From Mytilisepta virgata (Eukaryota; Mollusca; Bivalvia; Mytilida; Mytilidae): DNA of 64,000 nt. Below are positions 1 through 64,000 of this stretch, piece after piece. Below the pieces are notes generated by a model that saw only the letters and a list, made by a program, of their open reading frames with translations, was not told the DNA's origin and searched no databases. The stretch spans positions 39,723,979 through 39,787,978 of the forward strand of contig CM051519.1 of NCBI GenBank assembly GCA_028015205.1, given 5' to 3'. The number at the start of each line of letters is the position of its first letter. The stretch's first letter is position 1. The position numbers and the translations under genes are program-made.

Positions 1-735
1 ATTTTGAATTTCGGTCAAAAGTTTTGAGAAATTCTTACAGCTGTTTCTTATTTAAAAAATGACTAAAATTAATTCTTTTTTAAATAAGTAAATTTCTTTT
101 CATCTTATTTTACATACTTTTTAAAATTATGTTTATGATATTAAAGATTTAATTAGATTTGATATTTATCATACAACTGTTCTGCAATGTTTAAAATTCA
201 CGTCTTCGGCCCTACACCTGTTCTTTTGATTGTCTGTTTTACTTTTTACCTGTTATTATCGTGCCACAAATTCTGAAAAGCTCAGATTTAGTGACGTATC
301 CGAATATGGGTGATGGCCTTCATCAGATTAATTATATAATAGTTACTTGTAAACAGGGAATTATCATGAAATATAGACTGCCCAAGGTACAGTAGCATTG
401 ACTGAAACACTGATAATGCGCAAGCCGCAGTAGAGGACATTATCGTTGTTGAATTGAACATTACTGTCCCGAGGGGTGTCTGTACAAGTAACTATTATAT
501 AATTAATACATGTACATATTAAAAGTGCAAATCTTGTTCATGAATTTTAAACATCACAGTACAGTTGTATGATAAATATCAAATCTAATTAAATCTTTAA
601 TATCATAAACATAGTTTAAAAAGTTGTACAAGATGAAAAGAAATTTATTTATTTAAAAAAGAATTAATTTTAGTCATTTCTTAAATAAGAAACAGCTGTA
701 AGAATTGTCAAATCTTTTGACCGAAATCCCAAATA
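1..735. repeat. Nested inverted-repeat (fold-back) element
   Basis: The outer arms are about 1-205 and 537-730. They are long imperfect reverse complements: for example GATTTAATTAGATTTGATAT on the left is found inverted near 580, and TTTCGGTCAAAAG near 10 is inverted near 720. Inside lies a second perfect 22-base inverted pair at 329-350 and 484-505 (arm sequence TTATATAATAGTTACTTG within it). No reading frame is present. The left arm may extend beyond the window start. It looks like one MITE or fold-back element inserted inside another. Confidence 0.8.
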
Positions 736-3573
736 TTTAACAAAATATTGTAGACACTTTTGAATATTATTTATTTACAAAACCATACAAAAGTGAAAGT
801 AAAAAGTATGATTAATATAAACCCTTAAATGATTGTTATAAATGATATACCATAAAATTAAGCGTAACAATCTGAATACACTCCTTTGTATAAACATCAT
901 TAAATACATGTATATGATTAGGACATTTTTTAAAAAGTGAACGTCACAGCAAGTAGAAACTATCTGGTATTTTTAATTTATAGATCAACTGCAGATTATT
1001 CGTAGATTCGCCCTCTAACATTCAATGCGCAAACTATCGGATCTCTTAACTATATGTTTCATTATTTGAATTGCTTTTCTTGTCATAACCCCTTTAACTA
1101 CCGCTTTTCTCATATATTATTTCTTTGTTCAAACTAGGCCTATTAAATAATAAGAAAGGTTCTACAAAAACTAAATACATCTTCCGGCACAATCAGACTT
1201 AGAACATGTCTGTATACCTCTTCCTCTAGATTTTGATGATGATTTTGATAGGGAATTTCATAAAATAAATCACAAATCTTCGATTTATCTGTCAGAATTA
1301 TTTGACGGTTGAAAAGCTAGTTCAACATTTGCGGTGCATATTCTGTATTACTAAATAAAGATTATTTTCCGTGTTCATTTCCAGCTGTCAACCATTTCAA
1401 CGGGTAAATGTCACAAGTAATAGCTTTTCTAAAAATCTAGCCGCCTCTTACCTTTTTATTAATAAAGAGTATTATTTTTTCATGTATAATTAAATGTTCG
1501 TAATGTCACCACCTTAAACTTTCCCTTATTACTGATGATATGTATTATTACTACCTTTCAATAGATATATTACATTTGTACTACATTTTTTTTTAAAAGT
1601 ATGTGTTGTGATGGCTTTTTTGGGCTGCCTTTTTTTTACTAAAGGATATTCAAAGATTTTAATTGCCATACAGATATATGTAATAGCATTATCTTTAAAG
1701 TTAACTTCCAAAACTTAAGGGGTGACATTTGACGATATCTGTGACAATATTTATGTTGTGAAATGTATGATTGTGGTAAAATTTAACAATCATACATGTA
1801 AATACAATAGGGCTATTGATAAAAAGTACAAAGACTAACCAATTACCACGACCTGACTTGAGACAGGCACAGAAGACATGTGGTGGTTACTAGAAGGTAT
1901 TTGGTACATTAGGAAGATTCTAAGTGATATTTGTATTTCTAATTGTCTTAAATCGTGAAGTACAAGTTGTTTCTGACTTTTGTTTAAATAAACCGATGGA
2001 GCAATCGGAAACGACAGCTAATCCCCTGGCCCGTTAGTTTGTAATAGGAAATACACATAATGTAATATTTAGAATCTTACCAGTGGACCTTATTGCAAAA
2101 CATATCCAGAATGATAAATAAATGAATTGTCAATATGTATTCAGTCAATGTGTCTATAAATAGACCGCTATTTGTCTATTAATAGAATGCAGATATACAA
2201 GTACGACCGTGTGAAACACGCTTTTTAAAGCAACAAACTAAAAGCACCAAATGAAGTTCTGTATTTTATTAGACACCCAGCGATAAGTTTAAATCTTGAC
2301 TACGGTAAACTGAACAAATATTGTATGTTGTACAGCCCGTGATGATTTTCCTTAGTTTAGGTGATGCTATCCCGTAATCATATACGGATTTGCATCCGCA
2401 GATCAGCTATTCCAGTTAACTGACCAATCAGAGGCCGTTGATCAACCATGCGTCCATCTCATGATGTTGGGACGGCCAATCAGGAGACTTATTCTGGTCC
2501 ATTTTAACGACTGGTTCCCCCTGTTTAGCTTTTGATTACTTATCCCGTCTTGCATGCGAGACGGGAAAACACAATATTTTGTGCCAAAGCCAATTTACAT
2601 TTAGATAAACTATCATATTGTTTACATTTTTAAGTTTGATCTGTGATTTGGGCCAGACCTATCCTATCTGAATTTTCACAAACCAATATTTCCTTTCATT
2701 CATCTTCGTTCCTCTCAAGAACTACCACCTTTTTGTGTGCAAAAAGTACAAACAACAATAATTCTATACGCTGAAGAGACGTGTAAAAAAATCAGTGACT
2801 TTTGCATTCTCTTGGATTATACATGTACGTCAGCCATGCAAATCAGAAATTAAACGTCATGTACGTTTTATATTTATCTTGCACAAAAGAGCAATATTTT
2901 CAAAGGAAGCCACACACTTAGTGATTGATTAAAGTAGCTTAACACACAGGTAACACAGACGCGCAAAACATGTCCAATACAATTATAAAGTCAAACCCTG
3001 ATGGGAATTGGCTGTCAATCTAGGTTTGGTTTCAACTAAAATTCCTGTTAGAAGGAATGAATGTTTCTATGTCATTTAATGGGATTGCTGAGCAAAGTGA
3101 GCTCTACCAAAACACTTAGTATTTTCTCTTAGCGGTATAATGATGGTTTGAATTTCATATGGCAACAAAGCAAAACCACCATACGACAATCTCTGGGTTG
3201 CTTCGATTATATAAGTAAAAATAACCACCAAAATATCAAGAAGTAAACTATCATTTACACGCAGAAAACTAAAAAGGGTGTAGTAAGACGAGACATAACA
3301 CAATTTTCTGATTTGTCTTTGAAGCATCCGTCCCCTTAACATGCTTAATGAAGGCCGATGTAGACATCAACTATATACACGAATGACACTTGACGCAACA
3401 GAAATGATTTGATTATTCAATATTACACATTGAGATTGAAATATGGTATGGTAAACTTTACATTATTGTCTCAAAATTTAATAGACTCGATTCATACAAA
3501 TTCAGTGTGTGATTGATATATGTTTCCAGTTACAAATATTTAACTAATAACTTATCCTTATTATTTGGTACAG
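736..3573. other. AT-rich non-coding stretch upstream of E1
   Basis: I see no exon with credible splice sites and no coherent protein motif. It contains a small hairpin at 2544-2565 (CCCGTCT...AGACGGG). It is probably an intron of the same gene, since E1 begins in mid-protein. Confidence 0.5.
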
Positions 3574-59470
<55,897 letters not shown>

Positions 59471-60211
59471 GACGCATATCAGAACATTTGCTGAAGATGG
59501 TACAATGAGAATCAATTGTCAAACTATTAATGTACATATAATAGAAATAAGTAAACAAGAAAAACACTTGTAATATTTTCTCTGAAAACTTCAACTTGCT
59601 GTCTTCGAGTATGTAAAATACTTGTATAAAGTTATTAAGCTAACTCTTTCTTGTATAAAGTCAAATAGTTGGCTTAATCCTTCATATTCGAACTAAAAAA
59701 ATACATCGAAAATATTTAACTTCTCTCAAAGAATGTTCTTTTTTTAAAATAGATGCTAGGTAGAATATCTTAACAATTAATATTGATTATATATATGCAC
59801 GTATGTATAACATCCTGTTCATTAAGTTAATGGCTTTATTCAGGTGAATTTTTATTGCATTTAAGTGTATTTTCACAAGCAATTGTTTTGGTTTTATGTC
59901 GGTGCGGTGTTCCCCAAACGTCAACGTTCTTAAAAGATAATGATTTAAACATAAAATCTTCACGAAGTTCATAAAATAAAACAACTTAAAACTGCATTGT
60001 TTACTTAAACATACGCATAAAACATCAGTAGAATTATTTACAAGTTGTATAGCCACACTAATAACCTTTAACTAATTTTTTTAATTTATGTTTGAGCATC
60101 CCACATTTGACCCCTTAATCCAGTTTAATGAGGTTGAACATGCATTTTGTTAATTTAAAAAGTTGCCATTTGGGGAATCAGCCAATCGGTCTGACTTAAG
60201 GTCAAACATTA
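59471..60211 (+). other. Presumed 3' UTR of the RPTP gene
   Basis: No coding exon is seen after the TAA. The sequence is AT-rich. An AATAAA polyadenylation hexamer lies at 59975-59980 and another at 60832-60837, past the SINE. Which, if either, is used cannot be told from sequence alone. Confidence 0.45.
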
Positions 60212-60452
60212 AATTTTTTTGTTTAGTTGTGGTTTTACGCCGTTTTCAGCACATTTGGCTATTTCGCGGCCAGTTTTGTTGGTGGAGTAAGCTGGAGAGT
60301 ACCACCGACCTTTGGTAGGAAAATTGGCAATCCATGTCAATTAAGATCGGGGTCGAACACACCCCGCCACAAGTGAGATTCGAACTCACAACGTCAGTGT
60401 TGACAGGCTAGTGATGACGATTTATCTATACCGCTTGGCCACCGAGGCCGCG
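60212..60452 (-). mobile_element. tRNA-derived SINE, nearly complete
   Basis: On the minus strand it begins GCGGCCTCGGTGGCCAAGCG, containing a promoter A box (TGGCCAAGCGG) of tRNA-Ser/Leu type. The B box GAGTTCGAATCTCAC follows about 60 bases later. The body has the shared GCACATTTGG and CCGTTTTCAGC blocks in inverse, and the tail ends in an A-rich run after CAACTAAAC. It is the best-preserved of four related copies. The tRNA-like head lacks a closed acceptor stem, so it is not a functional tRNA gene. Confidence 0.85.
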
Positions 60453-62745
60453 AACTTAATTTGTATGAAACAGATTGGTTTATAGAGAATATAGAAAAGT
60501 ACAATGAATAACTGACTACATGTATATGTAATTTAATTTCAAATACCAGATAAAACTACAATATGACACTTTTTTCATAAAAAAATAATAGTTAGATAGG
60601 ACTTTCCACTACTTAATTTCAATTGTAACATTTTGAAAAGGGTGTTTAGTTAACTTGTAAATTAATATTTTATTTATTACGATTAGACAATAATCATCCA
60701 TTCGAATTGCTTCAAAACTTATATTTTGAAGTTGAAAAGTTTGACTAATTTAATTTTTTATTATTTTTCATTATTGTTGCATTTGTATAGTTATCAGTCA
60801 AACTTTACAATATTTTCAGTAAACGATTCTTAATAAATGAAAATATATTGTTTTTATGAAGATGCAAATAAGAAGGCAAAACATGTTTAGGGAATACGAT
60901 ACAGTAGCCGGGGGAGCTGTTCTACACATTGTGACGCCATTTTTAATATTAATATTTGTAGTATCGCTCAAATAACCTTTATATATATAACATCCTAAAA
61001 TTTAAAGTGTTTCTGAAATGTCTCCGTAACATGCACATGGACACCAACTTATTTTCTTTCGAAAACAGATGAACATTAATTTAAGATCATTATACTAAAA
61101 TTTAAAGGTTTAAAATAAGTAGAGAATTTTTTTACTAAATGATTATCAGTATTCATTATTTTTCCATAATTTCTAATTAGTTATTTTTTTGCCACCAATT
61201 TTTCATCAGAGAACAATGTATTTGTATTATAGAATATTTTAAAAATACCTGGTAAAGTTGCATTTTTTCATTAAAAATTGAAGCACTTTGCAGTAATCTT
61301 GAAAAAGAAGGTTTTTTCGCTCCAATGTTCCGAAATTAGTATCAAGTATCTGAAAAAAAGGACAAATATACCTAAGGAGTAATAAAAAAAAACCTAATCC
61401 ATTGGACAGACAAACTAAGTCATGGAGGCATGTTTTTCTATCCACATTTGCAAAGTATACATAAAAATGATCTTACAGTAAAATTTGAGCACAAAATTAG
61501 TAGAGGAACTTTAACTTTAGACTGGACTCTATGATGTATATTGGGAGAAATGAAATGATTCACACTTGAAAATATGTTTAATGTAAAAGACACTAAAATT
61601 TATCAGGTCAATATGGTTTGAAGACCATAGATAAAAAGTTACTTTTATCATCATTTATTTTTTCAACTATTTAATTTCTAAAAGATTTTTCATAAATAGG
61701 AAAAATTGTAGCTGTAACAACAAATATCCAATATACTGACTTTTTAAACCATAATGCCACTTAGCTACATTTGTGCTGGGAAAATATATTAAGAATAAGT
61801 AAACTTACTTTTGTTTATAAATTTATTGTCTTCTGGTAAAAAGAAAAAGACCAATTATCCATCTTTTTGTTGGTTCACTGTGAATATACATGAATGTTTT
61901 ATTTTTATTTTCAGCATTATAATATAGTAGGAGTTTTCCTTACTAATGCTTTATGTTAATTATTGTGTTTTATATTTGGTTTTCGTTTTGCCTTTGTTAT
62001 ATTTGCTTAAGATGTTTAATTTTGTTAATGTATGAATTGTCCTTGACCTTTTCACCGTCTTCCTGTTTTGTTTTAGCGTTTCAGCATTTCAGAATTCTAG
62101 TCTTCTGTGGAAACTGAGTTTAATCAAAAGGTTGAATAATGAACACATGTTAATTTGACTTTTTCCCTCTTTATTTAAAAAAATCTTTACCATAATAAGA
62201 TAAATATTATTTAACTTACTGATTTCAATGTGCTGTCAGAGGTACATATACCAATGAAAATTCTATGAAACTGGTTGATTCCTTTTTGTAAAACCAGCAG
62301 TTCAGATTAACTACATTATTATCTAAGAGGTCTTGTGAGCACAATTATTGTAAGACCATTTTCTTAGATTCATAGTAATTTGAGTACATAATAGTTACAT
62401 TTATTGTTTAAGGATACTTTTAATATATATATTTTTTAACTTTTAAGATTTTTCTTTTTATATATAAGATTTTCATATATACATGTACTAGTATTGATAT
62501 CTCAAACAAAGGATTTTCTTTAATTTGATTCTGTTGAATTCTATTAGATACATTTAATAAAATATTTTTTGTTTTTCAATATCTGCATACAAAATTGTTT
62601 ACTATATGGAGCAGTTTTCCATAATGTCTTATCTTCTTCTAAACGCGGATAATAGTTCTTACCAAACTATACAGAGTCAACGGAAATGTAATGAAGATTG
62701 TCTTTTGTAAATATCTCACATTTCTAGGAAAAGAGGAAATGTTGA
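60453..62745. other. AT-rich intergenic stretch: nothing recognised
   Basis: No exon, RNA gene or repeat family was recognised. It may include the outer 3' UTR if the second polyadenylation signal (60832-60837) is used. Confidence 0.55.
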
Positions 62746-64000
62746 AAGGCAAAACTCACCACTTGGTGTCCGTCATCAGTCCATGGTCCGTCCGTAAACG
62801 TTTCACATCTTGAACTTCTTGAGAACCATTCTACAAAATTTGACCAAACTTGGCAGATGTTCATTGTTAGGTCCTTTCCAGGTGTAGTTACTTTGTAGCC
62901 GATTGGTCAAGAAACATGGCCGCTAGGTTATTCTAATTTATGATTTGCTGACTCATGAAGGATATATCGAATTTAACTTAAACTTTAAGAATATGTTTCT
63001 ATGAAGATCCTGAACAAATTTTGTTACTTTGGTGCCGATCAGAAATCCATGATAGTCACCACAGCCGATCTAAGAAAATTTATTTTGGTATTTTGTGATA
63101 CATATTTTTAATATAGGACCCCTTGGAAAAATCCATTTAAACATCTTTTCGTCTGAAAGCACTTGGCCAATTGGAAGCAAATTTGGCAGCAATTGTCTTT
63201 AGATGGTGTTCTTTCAGAAATATATATCCCACGATCCAGACTCTAGAACAAGATGGCTGCCACCGCTGAACTAAGTAGGACCTTATCGGAAAATTAATTT
63301 AAAACTCTTCTTGTCTGAAACAAATATGCCAATTGGAACCAGACTTGGCAGCAGTGGTCCTTATATGGTCCTCTTTCAGAATGTGTCCAATGACCCGAAC
63401 TCTCAACCAAGGTGACAGCCACCGCTGAACTTAATTTAACTTAGAACCCAATGTGAAAGTATCGTATTATCTGAAACTACAGGGCCAATTGAAATCAGCC
63501 TTAAATGGTCTACATTCAGGAACGTGTACGATTACCCGGACTGTCAACAAGATGACTGCAAAAGCCGAACTTAGTTAACATAGGACCATATGAGAAAAAA
63601 TGCATTAAAATCATTTAAACATCATCTTGTCTGAACCAGACTTAATTGGTAGCAATGGTCCTTAGATCGTCATCTTTCCATTTGTGTCCAATGACCCGGA
63701 CTGTCAACCAAGATAGCAGCTACTGCTGAAAGTATCTTTTGAGGAAATGTTATATTGTCTGAAACTACTGGATCAATAGAAATCAGCCTTAGATGGTCTT
63801 CTTTCAGAAATATGTATTATTCCACGGACTATCAAGCAAGATAAGTGTCACAACCGAACTTAGTTTAACATGGGACTGTATGAAAAAAATCATTCAAACA
63901 TCTTCTTTTCTGAAAAAGACTTGGTAGCAATAGTCCTTAGATAGCCCTTTTTCAAAATAGTTTTCAATGACCTAGACTGTCAACCAGGATGGCTGCCACA
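62746..64000 (+). repeat. Terminal-hairpin repeat family, copy E, cut by window end
   Basis: A degenerate start (AACTCACCACTTGGTGTCCG) is followed by units of about 160-180 bases with ACTGTCAACCAAGATGGCTG, CCACCGCTGAACTTAGTTTA and GTCTGAAACTACTGG blocks, close to copy A. No 3' end hairpin is reached before the window stops. Confidence 0.75.

Noticed and set aside
60380..60452. tRNA gene from the A and B boxes
   Set aside because: The head has no matching acceptor stem and continues into a SINE body shared by three other copies; it is a retroposon.

Overview
The window is AT-rich eukaryotic DNA, most likely from a bivalve mollusc close to mussels. Three things suggest this: a tyrosine phosphatase gene split into many small exons with GT/AG borders, very long repeat-packed introns, and repeat families of a kind I associate with bivalve genomes. 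The taxon is an inference from memory of such repeats, not from a search. No bacterial operon, rRNA or functional tRNA gene is visible.

One host gene runs on the plus strand through almost the whole window. I could place 26 exons from 3574 to 59470. They encode the C-terminal 1129 residues of a receptor-type protein tyrosine phosphatase; the signal peptide and first exons lie upstream. The ectodomain has a cysteine-rich EGF-like block (E1), a fucolectin / F5/8-type-C-like domain (E2-E3) and five more EGF-like exons (E4-E8), all in phase 1. A glycine-rich transmembrane segment (E9), an acidic juxtamembrane region (E10-E11), a catalytic phosphatase domain D1 (E12-E19) and a second phosphatase domain D2 (E19/E20-E26) follow. 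D1 keeps the WPD aspartate, the HCSAGVGRTG signature and the Q-loop glutamine. D2 keeps a CX5R loop but has lost the WPD aspartate and the Q-loop glutamine, so it is probably a regulatory pseudophosphatase. Six intron positions with matching phases are shared by D1 and D2. Three Tyr-x-Asn motifs, one four residues from the C-terminus, suggest Grb2/SH2 docking.

The introns hold nearly everything else. Intron 1 (3775-12463) carries three tandem-repeat arrays. Intron 4 (16558-31822) is 15 kb long. It holds a palindromic minisatellite, a fold-back element with arms of about 110 bp, a reverse-transcriptase relic of Penelope-like type, and a decayed minus-strand LINE (24.84-29.63 kb). The LINE encodes an unusual N-terminal RNase H domain, then a PHD finger, an SGNH esterase-like domain, an endonuclease and a YADD reverse transcriptase. 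Intron 5 holds a satellite of about 300 bp interrupted by a fold-back element and a tRNA-derived SINE. Introns 10 and 11, the intron at 55-56 kb and the window end hold copies of a repeat family with a shared 5' end (TAGCTCACCTGG) and a 3' hairpin end (GGCTC...GAGCC then CTTG/CTAG). One copy ends about nine bases before the splice acceptor of exon 12.

Downstream of the stop codon (59470) there is a presumed 3' UTR, another SINE, about 2 kb of unremarkable AT-rich sequence and the start of one more repeat array. The most unusual items are the LINE with RNase H at its N-terminus, the terminal-hairpin repeat family that supplies sequence next to a splice site, and the phosphatase with its shared intron layout and Tyr-x-Asn tail.
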